Origin: Leptolyngbyaceae cyanobacterium SM1_3_5 | Lineage (GTDB): Bacteria; Cyanobacteriota; Cyanobacteriia; Elainellales; Elainellaceae | DNA: 17,805 nt | Direction of reading: 5' to 3' | Assembly (NCBI GenBank): GCA_012031475.1 | Contig: JAAUTJ010000025.1 | Span: 1 to 17,805 of the forward strand | Part shown: positions 1-8,403 of the stretch, piece after piece | How the letters are laid out: every line of letters begins with the position of its first letter | Numbering within the stretch: position 1 is the stretch's first letter | Notes under the pieces: generated by a model | What the model was told of the DNA's origin: nothing | Seen by the model: the letters and a program-made list of their open reading frames with translations, nothing else | Databases searched by the model: none | Made by a program: the position numbers and the translations under genes

Positions 1-93
1 GCACAATGGAAGCGTGAAAATGTCCCGCAAGTGTTAGCTCATCGCTGTGCTTATCTTAATGGGTTAATTGGTTCACCATTGCCCAGTCACTGA
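1..93 (+). CDS. Possible C-terminal end of an unidentified gene cut by the window edge
   Basis: The first frame is open from base 1 to a TGA at 91-93 and encodes 30 residues, including the stretch WKRENVPQVLAHRCAYLNG. The gene start lies outside the window. I do not recognise the family, and 30 open codons could arise by chance, so this is only a candidate gene end. The next gene lies on the opposite strand and ends at 279, which would make this a convergent junction. Confidence 0.25.
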   Translation, partial: AQWKRENVPQVLAHRCAYLNGLIGSPLPSH

Positions 94-240
94 GCATGAT
101 TGCTTATGGGAAAAGTGACATGCTCCCGTCGGGAACGATGCGTAACCGTCGCTTGGTAACTTCTCTAATTAGATTCGCCACAGTACCCACCTTCAACGTG
201 AAACAGTGACCCAGCCGTTAGTCGATCGCAAAACTCAATC

Positions 241-287
241 GCCGATTCAATCTGTAGCCGATTCAATCTGTAGCCGATTCAATCTGT
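241..287. repeat. 16-bp perfect tandem repeat, three copies
   Basis: The unit GCCGATTCAATCTGTA occurs at 241-256 and 257-272, and a third copy lacking only the last base lies at 273-287. The third copy contains the stop codon of the minus-strand DUF4159 gene (TCA at 279-281 read in reverse). The array therefore looks like a duplication of the gene's 3' end extending into its 3' untranslated region. Confidence 0.9.
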
Positions 288-1532
288 CCAGCGCATCAAT
301 GCAGTGAGATGTCGTCGCTGCCAAGCAAACCGCAAAACATTAATTCCTAACTCTTGAGCCGTGCGAATTTCGCTTCGTGGTGATGTGCCGTGAATGCCCC
401 AGGCTTCTGATAGCTTGCCCCTCACCCAGACCACGCTTTCATCTACAAATATCTGCGTTGAGTCTCCCAAAGTTGGGGGGACTGTAAACACAAACGGTTC
501 AGTTCGTAGCGGATGCTGAGGCGGCAGTGCCGCACCCGTTGCTAAATCACTCCAGGGAAATGATACACCACTCGATGACGCTTGCTGCGGCGACTGCTGC
601 GATCGCAATGCGCTCAACAGTTCTCGAACGGGTTCATCTAAATCTGAATTAGCAGATTCAACGAGTAGCAAACCGCCTGTATTGAAATAGTGGCGCAGTG
701 TTTTGATTATCTCGGCACGGTTCAAATTGATCAATGTCTCAGCACTCGTGAACAACAGATCGCAAGCGTTGCACTGCTGTCTATCTGTAAGTGAAACCGA
801 TCGAGCCACTTCTCCTTGAAAAACGGGATAAAGCGCAGCCAGCGATCGAATCAAATAGTCACAATTTTCGCCAGCGTTCAGATCCGATCGAGGAGCGATC
901 GCGCCCAGCCGCACATAGGTTTGTGCCCGCGCCTGTGCCTGTACACGATGCAGCAAATTAATTTCATTCACATCTGGCGCAAGGACATCCTGCGGCATTT
1001 TCAGAAAAACACCGCCTGCTGTTAGTTCAATTCGACACAGCTCAACTTCGCGTTCATTCGGCGGCTGAGTTTTTTGATCAAGGCGGAATAGTTCTGCAAC
1101 TGTAAGCTTGTGGGGCTGATGATTTAACGCATCTGGATCAACGTAGCTCACTACTAGGTAAACGGTGCGATTGCCGCTGCTCGGCGGATCGATCGCAATG
1201 CGGTAGGTGCGATCGGTTTTCGCGTCCACAATGATGGGATTGCCTTCAATATCGATCGCAATTCCCGGCTGAATTTCCAGCCAGCGACTTTCGCCCTGTT
1301 GCTGATCGGCTGCTCGATAGCGGAACGAACTGGTTGCGGGTGGTGAAATCACCTTTACGCCTAATCCACACACAATTCCGGGCTGATAGAGCGCCTGGTA
1401 ATGTACATTTTGACGATGGCGATGATAGCGATGAGCAATTTGCCAGCGCTCAGCATTCATCATCAAGCCATCATGAACGTGCAATCGCTCTAGCGGATTC
1501 GGTGAAGGATATGGAAAGGAAGAATGAGTCAT
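279..1532 (-). CDS. DUF4159-type protein with an additional conserved N-terminal region
   Basis: 417 residues with two parts and no signal peptide or membrane segment. The N-terminal half (about 1-200) opens with PNPLERLHVHDGLMMNAERW (11-30), then PGIVCGLGVKVI (51-62) and a PGIAIDIEGNPIIV stretch (89-102). I half-recognise this pattern from cyanobacterial hypothetical proteins. The 'GLGV... PGIAID..G' rhythm recalls accessory proteins of contractile phage-tail-like particles, but that is a weak inference. The C-terminal half (about 205-415) resembles DUF4159: YVRL near 207, a CDLLFTSAETLINL segment (257-270), a GGLLLVES strand (286-293) and the ending LGINVLRFAWQRRHLTALMRW. The ATG at 1530-1532 is preceded by AGGAG four bases upstream (minus strand, 1537-1541), which supports the start. 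It lies 27 bases downstream of the pentapeptide gene on the same strand, so co-transcription is likely. Its biochemical role is unknown. Confidence 0.75.
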   Translation of the reverse strand: MTHSSFPYPSPNPLERLHVHDGLMMNAERWQIAHRYHRHRQNVHYQALYQPGIVCGLGVKVISPPATSSFRYRAADQQQGESRWLEIQPGIAIDIEGNPIIVDAKTDRTYRIAIDPPSSGNRTVYLVVSYVDPDALNHQPHKLTVAELFRLDQKTQPPNEREVELCRIELTAGGVFLKMPQDVLAPDVNEINLLHRVQAQARAQTYVRLGAIAPRSDLNAGENCDYLIRSLAALYPVFQGEVARSVSLTDRQQCNACDLLFTSAETLINLNRAEIIKTLRHYFNTGGLLLVESANSDLDEPVRELLSALRSQQSPQQASSSGVSFPWSDLATGAALPPQHPLRTEPFVFTVPPTLGDSTQIFVDESVVWVRGKLSEAWGIHGTSPRSEIRTAQELGINVLRFAWQRRHLTALMRWTD

Positions 1533-1559
1533 TACACTCCTAGCTTGATTATGAATAGT

Positions 1560-2969
1560 TCAGCACAGTCGCTCTCGTCCGTCGGGCATGATTGCACCGC
1601 AAAAATTTGTATTCTCTAAGCGAACTCCGCTTAGCATTGCTCCTTGTAAATTCGCTGCTCTTAAATCTGCACCTGCAAGATTTAGATTGCTTAAATTGGC
1701 GTTTTGAAGATTGGCGTTTCGCAGATTCGCACGGCTGAGATTGGCACTGCTCAAATTGGCGCTTCCCAGATTTGCACCTTGTAAATTGGCGCGGCTGAGA
1801 TTGGCGTTACTCAGATCAAGTCCGCTGAGGTTTGATTCTCGTAAATTCATGTTGCTCAGATTTGCTCCGCTCAGGTTGATTCCGCGCAAATCCGTTTCGC
1901 TCAGGTCGATCGATCGCAAATTAACGTTGTTCAAAACTGTACCTTCACCAAACGCTGCGCTGCGGAGATTCGCATCTGTCAAAACTGCGTCCGTCAAATT
2001 TGTTTGATTCAGGTTGGTGTTCCGTAAATTTGCGTTTTCTAGATTCGCCCCAGTCAAATTGCTACCGCTTAAATCTGCACCCGCCAGATTCGCTCCGCTT
2101 AAATCAGCCCGATCGAGTAACAATCCTGACAGCAAGGCTTGACTCAAATTTGCCTCTTGTAAATTCGCACAGGTTAGTGCTGCTGGGCGATCGCGATCGA
2201 TTGGTTCAGGCGAAGTCGCATCAGGTTGGCTTAATTCACCTGGACTTGATTCACCTGGACTTGATTCACCTGGACAAAGGCTACTCGCCTGCAATTCTAG
2301 ACAAGGTGAGGGAGTTGCCGCTTCTGAACCGGGCAACGACTCAGCTTGATTACCAGACTCAGCTTGATTACCCGTAGGTCTGAGATCAGCAGCAAACAAG
2401 TTAGCGCCTCGCAAATCAGCCCCATTTAGAGGTGTGTTTCTGAGATTAGCACCACTGAGGTTTGCCCCTGCCAAACAAACATGATCTAAAGGTAAATTAC
2501 TTAAATTTGCGTGATTTAAGTTTGCGCCTTCCAAACTGGTGATTTCTAAATTGCTGCGATCGATCGCATTGGGGTCATTCAAAATTTGTGCAACCTGCAT
2601 CCAACGCGGATCGACGATCGCCTCTTCTAGGCGAGTTCGCGTTAGATTTGCGCCAGTTAAATCGGCTCCCGTCAGATTGGCTCCCCTGAGATCGGCATCT
2701 CGGAGATCAGCGTTTCGCAGGTCAGCATTTTGCAGTTCTGCTTGCTGCAAATTTGCTCCGCGCAAGTCCGCTTCTCTTAAATCAGCCTCTCTTAAATCTG
2801 CCCGCTGAAGATACGCTTCTCGAAGCCGAACGCCTCTTAAATTGCACTCTGAACACGCTCTAGTTTCGCGTAGCTGTTGCTCGTCTCTTGATTCGGCTTT
2901 GGCAGACAAGCCAGCAAGAAGCCAAATCCAAGCAGATAGCAGCAGTGTGGCTGGACAAAAGTGCTTCAT
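1560..2969 (-). CDS. Secreted pentapeptide-repeat protein
   Basis: 469 residues. Residues 1-25 form a signal peptide (basic start, hydrophobic LLLSAWIWLLAG, cleavage likely after AKA), so the protein probably goes to the periplasm or beyond. The mature part starts with an ACSECNL motif (39-45) that typically opens such proteins. A(D/N)LXX pentapeptides follow at about 45-115, 136-197 and 266-465. These fold as a right-handed quadrilateral beta-helix in known members. A break at 117-137 (DPRWMQVAQILNDPNAID) is also familiar from the family. A low-complexity linker (about 198-265) carries SGNQAE twice and SPGES-type repeats and separates the helices. Function is not predictable from the repeats. 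The gene precedes the DUF4159 gene by 27 bases. The plus-strand open frames opposite it are products of the repeat codon bias, not genes. Confidence 0.92.
   Translation of the reverse strand: MKHFCPATLLLSAWIWLLAGLSAKAESRDEQQLRETRACSECNLRGVRLREAYLQRADLREADLREADLRGANLQQAELQNADLRNADLRDADLRGANLTGADLTGANLTRTRLEEAIVDPRWMQVAQILNDPNAIDRSNLEITSLEGANLNHANLSNLPLDHVCLAGANLSGANLRNTPLNGADLRGANLFAADLRPTGNQAESGNQAESLPGSEAATPSPCLELQASSLCPGESSPGESSPGELSQPDATSPEPIDRDRPAALTCANLQEANLSQALLSGLLLDRADLSGANLAGADLSGSNLTGANLENANLRNTNLNQTNLTDAVLTDANLRSAAFGEGTVLNNVNLRSIDLSETDLRGINLSGANLSNMNLRESNLSGLDLSNANLSRANLQGANLGSANLSSANLSRANLRNANLQNANLSNLNLAGADLRAANLQGAMLSGVRLENTNFCGAIMPDGRERLC
2235..2276. repeat. 15-bp tandem repeat inside the pentapeptide gene linker
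   Basis: The unit TTCACCTGGACTTGA is present at 2235-2249 and 2250-2264, with a partial third copy from 2265. The length keeps the frame and adds SPGES/SPGEL units to the linker of the pentapeptide protein. Confidence 0.85.
2338..2373. repeat. 18-bp tandem repeat inside the pentapeptide gene linker
   Basis: GACTCAGCTTGATTACCA at 2338-2355 is repeated at 2356-2373 with one mismatch in the last base. It encodes the duplicated SGNQAE hexapeptide on the minus strand and leaves the frame intact. Confidence 0.85.
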
Positions 2970-3226
2970 TAGATAAAAGGTGCTAATTCACTTGCTGAAA
3001 GTTTAGCAGCCATTGTGCAAGCAATGTTGATGCCACATTAATGCCGCGTTGAGGCCGCTGGCGGGTGAGAAGATATCAAACTCAGCCATTGCGCCAGAAT
3101 TCACCTTGTAGATCTTCAATCGTCCTGAGTACACCATTCATTAAAGATGCGTTTAATTAAAATGCGTTTGCCCGGTTGTAGGGTCAGTGAAACTTGACTT
3201 TTTGATTTTTCTTTCAACCTGTTCTC

Positions 3227-3997
3227 ATGTCTGTTTTGTCTGCAATCCGAATTGTCCTTGTCGAACCTGCGGGCGCGTTGAACGTCGGTTCGATCGCCCG
3301 CGTCATGAAAAATATGGGCTTGCAGCAGCTTGTCCTGGTTAATCCCCGCTGCGACCCGCTGGAGGCGGAAGCTCGACAAATGGCCGTTCACGCGATCGAC
3401 ATTCTCGAATCCGCGATCTGCGTCGAGACGATCCCGGCTGCGCTCAAAGGATGCGATCGCGCCATTGCCACGACCGGACGCGATCAGGCGATCGAGAGCG
3501 TGTTGGAATCGCCGCGCCAAAGTTTGCCTTGGCTGTTGCAGGGGCGATACCGTTCCGGGACGCCACGATCGCCCCATCAGGCCGCTTTGATGTTTGGGCC
3601 AGAAGACCGAGGCTTGAGCAATGCCGAATTGAGCTATGCCCAGCGCTTGATTCGGATTCCCTCCAGCCCAGACTATCCCTCGTTAAATTTGGCTCAGGCC
3701 GTTGCGGTGTGCTGCTACGAGCTTTATCTGATGGCTGGCGATCCCCAGCTTCCCGCCCCGGAAACAACCGATCGAGCCGCGATCGAATCGATCGAAGCCT
3801 TTTACGATCACTTTGAAACTCTGCTGCTGCAAATTGGCTATCTGCATCCCCACACGGCGCAAAGTCGGATGGAAAAGTTTCGTCGCCTGTTTAATCGATC
3901 GCATCTTTCAACGGCAGAAGTGACGATGCTGCGAGGAATTTTGCGGCAGATGGCTTGGTTTGCGAGTCGGGAGCAATCCGAAAATGATGCCGAGTGA
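3227..3997 (+). CDS. trmJ: TrmJ/SpoU-family RNA 2'-O-methyltransferase
   Basis: 256 residues. The protein shows the three SPOUT motifs of TrmH-family group 1 enzymes: NVGSIARVMKNMG at 19-31, FGPEDRGLSNAE at 123-134 and IPSSPDYPSLNLAQAV at 144-159. These form the knotted SAM-binding site. Members of the TrmJ branch methylate the ribose at position 32 of tRNA anticodon loops, and that is the likely role here. The helical C-terminal extension (about 175-250) is also typical. The ATG at 3227 gives the usual start just before the first beta strand (IRIVLVEP). No strong ribosome-binding site is visible. Residues 107-118 (RYRSGTPRSPHQ) look like extra sequence between PWLLQ and the FGPEDRG strand, and are encoded by an element also present in the kinase gene at 10288. 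The specific target base is inferred from family membership. Confidence 0.9.
   Translation: MSVLSAIRIVLVEPAGALNVGSIARVMKNMGLQQLVLVNPRCDPLEAEARQMAVHAIDILESAICVETIPAALKGCDRAIATTGRDQAIESVLESPRQSLPWLLQGRYRSGTPRSPHQAALMFGPEDRGLSNAELSYAQRLIRIPSSPDYPSLNLAQAVAVCCYELYLMAGDPQLPAPETTDRAAIESIEAFYDHFETLLLQIGYLHPHTAQSRMEKFRRLFNRSHLSTAEVTMLRGILRQMAWFASREQSENDAE
3545..3560. repeat. Copy of a 16-bp element shared with the kinase gene (10288-10303)
   Basis: CGATACCGTTCCGGGA is identical at both places and read in the same frame (RYRSG) in both genes. Here it falls just before the SAM-binding FGPEDRG motif of the methyltransferase. Confidence 0.8.
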
Positions 3998-4152
3998 GAA
4001 AAAACTTTGCGATCGCCCGTTGGCAAATCTAGCGTCGATGTCGTAGAATTCGCTGCGATGCAGAGACGGGAACGCTACCTGTAGCGCACTGACTTCTAAC
4101 AAACTGACTTCTGGCTACACCACATCACTCTCGATCGCGGAGGCGAACTTTC

Positions 4153-5615
4153 ATGCAGGAGGCCAATCAATCATCGCGGCTAGCGCGGAGACGGCGAATT
4201 GCTCAGCGACAACCTGCGGCAACTCGTCCGACCGGAGAATCTAAGCTGCTCAAGCCCGCCGCCTTTGCGCGTCGCCCGAATCGAACTGCGCCCCTCCGCC
4301 AGCTTCCCAGTGCCGACCGTCCTAGCGCCGACCGTCCTAGCGCCGACCGCGAAGCGCTCTCGGAACGGACTCGTCCCAGAGAATTGCGTCGCCTGCGATC
4401 GATCGAGCCAACGCCACCCACTCGCGAAGCGCTCAAAGAACGAATGCGCCGCCGCCAAGCTCGCCAGTCATCCGCCACGCCTTCGTCCGCCACGCCTACT
4501 GAATCCGCCCGCAAGCCGCGCCGCACTCGCCGCAAAGCGTCGCCTTTAACCTATCTAGTGCGCCTGTTGATTTTGGGCGTGGGCGTGGGGCGATCGCTGG
4601 AACGCTGATTTCTGTGCTTGATCCGGCCTTGCGGCAAGATGTGACGCAGGCGGCGCGATCGGCCACGCTCAATTCTCCAGTTGCAGCCGATGGTCAGCCT
4701 GCACGGGTGGCAATGTCGCCCGTTGCCTTGCCGACGGGTCAGCCAATGACCGCGCTGCAAAATTCAGTTCAGTCGCTCACGTCCGGCTACACGGGCTTGA
4801 CTCCCGGCGTGTTTGTCCTCGACATCGAAACGGGCAACTATCTCGATCTAAACGGTTCGTCGCTGTTTGCCTCAGCCAGCATGATCAAGGTGCCGATTTT
4901 GATTGCGCTGCTGCAAGACGTGGATGCAGGCAAAATTCGGCTGGATGAATCCTTGACGATGAAGCAGGTCGATGTCGCAACCGGATCGGGTGACATGCAG
5001 TATCAGGAAGTTGGATCGCGCTACAGCGTCCTGGAAACCGCCACGAAGATGATCGCCATCAGCGACAATACGGCCACGAATATGCTGATTGCCCGCTTGG
5101 GCGGAATCGAACTGCTCAATCAGCGCTTCCGCCAGTGGGGGCTGACCAATACGGCCTTGCAAAATATTCTGCCAGACCTGACCGGAACCAACACGACCAC
5201 GCCGAAGGAAATGGCCGAACTGCTCGCCCGCGTCAGTCAGGGCGATCTCCTGTCGATGCAGGCTCGCGATCGCCTCTTTGCAATCATGCTGCAAACCGAA
5301 ACCGACACGCTGTTGCCGACCGGAATTGGCGAAGGGGCAACGATCGCTCACAAAACCGGAGACATCGGCTCAATGGTCGGGGATGTCGGCCTAATCGACA
5401 CGCCGCAGGGCAAGCGCTACATCATGACAACGATGGTGCAGCGTCCGCGCAACGATCCTCGCGCTCAAGAACTGATTCGCCAAATTTCCAAAGCAACTTA
5501 CGAATTCATCACCAAGCCGCAGACGCAGGCGATCGAAAGCGAAACGGTGCAGCCTGCCTCAGATTCAGAAGCGCAAAGCGATCGTCCGGCTGAGCCAGAC
5601 GCGACCACCCGCTAG
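4153..5615 (+). CDS. Membrane-anchored serine hydrolase of the class A beta-lactamase / PBP fold, frameshifted as sequenced
   Basis: The ATG at 4153 has GGAGG nine bases upstream (4139-4143). The first frame runs into TGA at 4606-4608, but one extra G in the 4587-4590 run joins it to the downstream frame and gives about 487 residues. The layout is then clear: an Arg/Pro-rich cytosolic tail (1-130), one membrane span (about 132-155) crossing the frameshift, and an extracytoplasmic catalytic domain. Catalytic motifs in restored numbering are SMIK (243-246, nucleophile and general base), SDN (304-306) and KTG (401-403). The omega-loop Glu motif of true class A beta-lactamases (ExxLN) is not present; the equivalent stretch reads LPDLTGTNTTTPKEMAE. 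Peptidoglycan-directed peptidase activity or a non-catalytic role is therefore more likely than drug hydrolysis. The cytosolic tail contains a 15-bp tandem repeat coding SADRP. A Met-less start at GTG 4614 would lose the anchor, so I treat both frames as one gene. Confidence 0.85.
4312..4351. repeat. 15-bp tandem repeat in the serine hydrolase N-terminal tail
   Basis: GCCGACCGTCCTAGC occurs at 4312-4326 and 4327-4341, followed by a partial third copy. It encodes repeated SADRP in the Arg/Pro-rich cytosolic tail. Confidence 0.85.
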
Positions 5616-5726
5616 GTTAGATGCACTGGGTTAGATGCGTTGAGCTAACTGATTTCCAAAGCGGCGTTGCGATGGGTGCAAAATCCATGCAAGATCTCAG
5701 TTAAGCAAGTGGCTCGATCGCCGTGT

Positions 5727-5732
5727 TATGAT
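5727..5732 (+). promoter_or_regulatory. Candidate -10 box upstream of rpsP
   Basis: TATGAT lies 45 bases before the rpsP start and fits a sigma-70-type -10 element. No convincing -35 hexamer is seen 17 bases upstream, so support is weak. Confidence 0.3.
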
Positions 5733-5776
5733 TAGTTGTTCAACTGCAATTTCTGCAAGCTACACTCACGATCGGC

Positions 5777-6070
5777 ATGATTAAACTGCGATTAAAGCGA
5801 TTTGGTAAAAAGCGCGAAGCTAGCTACCGCGTTGTAGCTGTCAACAGCACTTCCCGTCGAGATGGCCGCCCGCTCGAAGAATTGGGATTCTACAATCCCC
5901 GCACGGATGAAATTCGTTTGGATGTCGAAGGCATTCAGCGACGACTCTCCCAAGGCGCACAGCCGACCGACACCGTTCGCGACCTGTTGCGTAAGCAACA
6001 CCTTCTAGGCGGGCAACAAGCTGAACAAGCCGTTCCAGCCGCCTCGGTAACTGAACAAGCTGAAGCTTAA
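5777..6070 (+). CDS. rpsP: 30S ribosomal protein bS16
   Basis: 97 residues, normal for a cyanobacterial bS16. The start MIKLRLKRFGKKREASYRVV and the segment GRPLEELGFYNPRTDE are diagnostic. The protein binds 16S rRNA in the body of the small subunit and helps its assembly. The Ala/Gln/Glu-rich C-terminal tail after residue 78 is variable in the family. The ATG at 5777 is the only sensible start. The gene is followed at once by the KH-domain gene and phoH, an order I know from other cyanobacteria, so the three are probably one transcription unit. Confidence 0.97.
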   Translation: MIKLRLKRFGKKREASYRVVAVNSTSRRDGRPLEELGFYNPRTDEIRLDVEGIQRRLSQGAQPTDTVRDLLRKQHLLGGQQAEQAVPAASVTEQAEA

Positions 6071-6077
6071 TTTGTTT

Positions 6078-6466
6078 GTGACCGATCATCTTTCTCCGGA
6101 AGCCTCGCCCGACTATGCGGGGCTTGTGCGATTTTTAATTGCACCGTTTCTCGAATCAGCCGACGCGCTCAAGGTGGACTGTGAAATTGCCCCCCGCCCG
6201 CGCCGAGTGCTGGTTCGCTTGGCCTTTGAGGGCGAAGACAAAGGCCGCGTCTTCGGTCGAGGCGGACGCAACATTCAAGCCGTTCGCACCGTCCTTCAGG
6301 CCGTTGCCCAAACGGTTGGCTACACGGCGCACCTCGAAGTTTTGGGACGCAAAGCGATCGCCCTCCCACCGAATCAGCGGGACGCGCCCGACCTGCGGGG
6401 GGTAGCACCAACGGCGCACCGCCCGATCGCCCTCGTCATCTGCCGCGCCCCCGCCCCCCAGCGTGA
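6078..6466 (+). CDS. khpA: KH-domain RNA-binding protein (KhpA type), frameshifted as sequenced
   Basis: The core DYAGLVRFLIAPFLES, then VRLAFEGEDKGRVFGRGGRN with the GxxG loop (GRGG), identifies the small KH protein encoded next to rpsP in many bacteria. It binds RNA, and in other species it acts with a partner KH protein. As sequenced, the frame drifts after HLEVLG into an unrelated tail ending at 6500. Adding one base in the T run 6340-6343 or the adjoining G run 6344-6346 switches to a Pro/Arg-rich tail (GTQSDRPP ... RPRPPA) that stops at TGA 6464-6466 and overlaps the phoH GTG by three bases. That is the expected arrangement, so I end the gene there, at about 129 residues. I prefer the GTG at 6078 as start; a TTG at 6072 is also possible. 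The stop of rpsP is at 6070. Confidence 0.8.
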
Positions 6467-7435
6467 CAACCAACACGACGATCGACCTGCAAAGCGCTGA
6501 GGCGGCAATGGCGCTTGCGGGTCCGCAAGAAAGCAATCTCAAGCAAATCGCTCGGCAAACGGGCGCATCGCTGGTTTGCGCGGTCAAGAACTGCTGATCG
6601 GCGGGACGGAAAAGCAGGTGGATTTGTGTGAGCGATTGGTGCGATCGCTCAAGCCCTTCTGGAGTCAGGGCAAGCCAATCACCCACACCGACATCGCCAC
6701 GGCACGGCAGGCGCTCGACACCGATCGCCAAGCCGAACTGCAAGACTTGCAGCGCGACGTAATCGCCCGCACTCGGCGCGGCGAAGATATTCGCGCCAAA
6801 ACCTTTCGCCAACGTCAATATATCCAGGCAATTCGGACGCACGATCTGACTTTCTGCATTGGACCAGCCGGAACGGGAAAACCTTTTTGGCGGCGATCGT
6901 CGCGGTTCAAGCCCTGCTCAGCAACCAGTACGAGCGCCTAATTTTGACGCGCCCTGCGGTCGAAGCAGGCGAACGCTTGGGCTTCCTTCCGGGCGATCTT
7001 CAGCAGAAAGTGAATCCCTATTTGCGCCCGCTCTACGATGCGCTGTATGAAATGCTCGACGCCGAAAAGGTGCCAAGCCTGATGGAGCGCGGCGTCATCG
7101 AAGTTGCGCCTTTGGCCTACATGCGCGGTCGAACCTTGAGCAATGCGTTTGTCATTCTCGATGAAGCCCAAAACACCACGCCTGCTCAGATGAAAATGGT
7201 GCTGACGCGCTTGGGATCGAACTCGCGCATGGTGGTGACGGGCGATCTCACCCAGACAGATTTGCCGCCGAATCAAACTTCGGGGCTGGCGATCGCAGAA
7301 CGCATTCTTCGCCGCGTCGAGGGCGTTGCCTTCTGTCAGTTCTCCAAGGCTGATGTCGTGCGCCATCCGCTTGTCCAGCGCATCGTTGCTGCCTACGAAG
7401 ACTACGAGAAGCCGCCCACCTCACCGCAGCGTTAG
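6463..7435 (+). CDS. phoH: PhoH-like ATPase, with two frameshifts as sequenced
   Basis: Three frames read in order give one PhoH protein of about 324 residues. Frame one starts at GTG 6463 (VTTNTTIDLQSAEAAMALAG) and breaks at the T run 6575-6577, where one more T restores ASLVLRGQELLIGG. The middle frame breaks at the A run 6878-6881, where one more A restores the Walker A motif GPAGTGKTFLAA. The last frame carries TRPAVEAGERLGFLPGD, the Walker B motif FVILDEAQN, and TGDLTQTDLP. PhoH proteins are P-loop ATPases linked to RNA metabolism; in bacteria they are often coupled to RNA-modifying or RNase enzymes. The gene start overlaps the restored KH gene end. Loss of a conserved gene twice by one-base events in homopolymers is more easily explained by sequence error than by decay. 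Confidence 0.88.
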
Positions 7436-7470
7436 GCTGCTGACACAAACAGTTTCTCAGGCAGCCGATC

Positions 7471-7498
7471 GATGATTCCGAGCAGATGATTCCAAGCA
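7471..7498. repeat. 14-bp tandem repeat between phoH and the glycosyltransferase gene
   Basis: GATGATTCCGAGCA at 7471-7484 is followed directly by GATGATTCCAAGCA at 7485-7498, with one mismatch. A degenerate third start (GATGAGTTC) follows. It lies in the 77-base gap just upstream of the glycosyltransferase start. Confidence 0.8.
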
Positions 7499-7515
7499 GA
7501 TGAGTTCTGGAAGTG

Positions 7516-8262
7516 ATGGTGAGCGTTGCGATCGTAATTCCGACTTTGAACGAATCTGCCAGCCTAAAGCGCACGTTGCGGCAGTTGGCTTACTTAAATC
7601 CTGCCGCGGCTGAAGTGATTGTCGTCGATGGCGGCAGCAGTGACGATACGGTGGCGATCGCCCAAACCTGCTTTCGCGAATGGCCGCAAGGACAAGTGCT
7701 GTGTTGCGATCGAGCGGGGCGAGCCGTCCAGATGAATGCGGGAGCCAGAGCCGCGACGGGTGAGATTTTGTGCTTTCTTCATGCCGATACGCGCCTGCCC
7801 GATGATGCGATCGCGGTCATGGAGCGGGTTTTGAGCGATCGCCAAACGGCCTGCGCTGGATTTATCTCGCTGATGTCCGGTGTCGATCGAACCCGCTGGG
7901 GAATTTCCTTCCACAACTTCCTCAAAACCTATTACGCGCCCTTGCTGTTTCGGCCTCACCGCTTTGTGCGCGGTCTGCGCTTGCTGTTTGGCGATCAGGT
8001 GATGTTTTGTCGGCGCGAAGATTTTTGGAACTGCGGTGGATTTACCGAAGCGCTGCCGATTATGGAGGATGGCGATCTTTGCCTCAAACTCATGCACTAC
8101 GGGCGGATTCGGCAGGTGAATCGAATTGTGGAAAGCAGCGATCGCCGTGTCGCCCGCTGGGGATCGCTCAAAGCGACAGGAATTTATCTCTACATTGGCT
8201 TCTTGTGGGGCATCGGGGTTTCACCAGACTATTTGAAGCGATTTTATGAAGATATTCGGTAA
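7516..8262 (+). CDS. Family 2 glycosyltransferase, TIGR04283 type
   Basis: 248 residues from ATG 7516; GTG codons at 7513 and 7519 are alternative starts. The GT-A fold is shown by IPTLNE (8-13), VVDGGSSDDT (36-45) and the DXD-like LHADTRLP (88-95), which binds the nucleotide-sugar and metal. GDQVMFCRREDFWNCGGF and PIMEDGDLCLKL follow. This pattern matches the TIGR04283 family (rSAM/selenodomain-associated transferase 2), which databases often label as an arsenosugar-biosynthesis glycosyltransferase. No arsM-like or radical SAM gene is present in this window, so that pathway is not supported here and the sugar substrate is unknown. The C-terminal YLYIGFLWGIGVSPDYL may contact the membrane. 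It follows phoH by about 80 bases on the same strand and may be read through from it. Confidence 0.88.
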   Translation: MVSVAIVIPTLNESASLKRTLRQLAYLNPAAAEVIVVDGGSSDDTVAIAQTCFREWPQGQVLCCDRAGRAVQMNAGARAATGEILCFLHADTRLPDDAIAVMERVLSDRQTACAGFISLMSGVDRTRWGISFHNFLKTYYAPLLFRPHRFVRGLRLLFGDQVMFCRREDFWNCGGFTEALPIMEDGDLCLKLMHYGRIRQVNRIVESSDRRVARWGSLKATGIYLYIGFLWGIGVSPDYLKRFYEDIR

Positions 8263-8281
8263 ATCTAGGCAGTGATTTAAA

Positions 8282-8359
8282 GTCCTCGGAAGCCCTCCCC
8301 CCCAAATTGGGGGATTTCGGAGTCCTCAAAGTCCCCCAATTTTGGGGGGTTTAGGGGGC
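8282..8359. repeat. C/G-rich cyanobacterial repeat, two adjacent diverged copies
   Basis: A copy at 8323-8359 reads TCCTCAAAGTCCCCC, an AT core, then GGGGGGTTTAGGGGGC. A diverged copy at 8282-8321 precedes it (GTCCTCGGAAGCCCTCCC ... TTGGGGGATTTCGGA). Each is an imperfect inverted repeat able to form a stem around AATT. The pair sits between the convergent ends of the glycosyltransferase (8262) and M16 peptidase (8404) genes, where it may help end transcription. A related copy lies at 11301-11336. I know this class (CCCCCTAAATCCCCC-type) as common in cyanobacterial intergenic DNA. Confidence 0.8.
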
Positions 8360-8403
8360 GAAACGGGTCAGCAACAAACCGATCAAGCATTCTAAACCAC
8401 GTC

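Noticed and set aside
1711..2808. Plus-strand open frames of 89-125 codons opposite the pentapeptide gene
   Set aside because: Their Arg/Leu/Ala/Ser repeat content mirrors the pentapeptide codons on the other strand, and they have no domain or ribosome-binding support.
4585..4610. Programmed -1 frameshifting in the serine hydrolase gene
   Set aside because: No X XXY YYZ slippery heptamer or clear downstream pseudoknot is seen, and similar one-base shifts in several unrelated genes point to sequence errors.
4153..5615. Annotation as a beta-lactam resistance gene
   Set aside because: The catalytic triad motifs are present, but the omega-loop Glu motif is not seen and the gene sits among housekeeping genes.
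7516..8262. Part of an arsenosugar biosynthesis cluster
   Set aside because: Only the glycosyltransferase family name suggests this; no arsenic methyltransferase or radical SAM gene occurs in the window.
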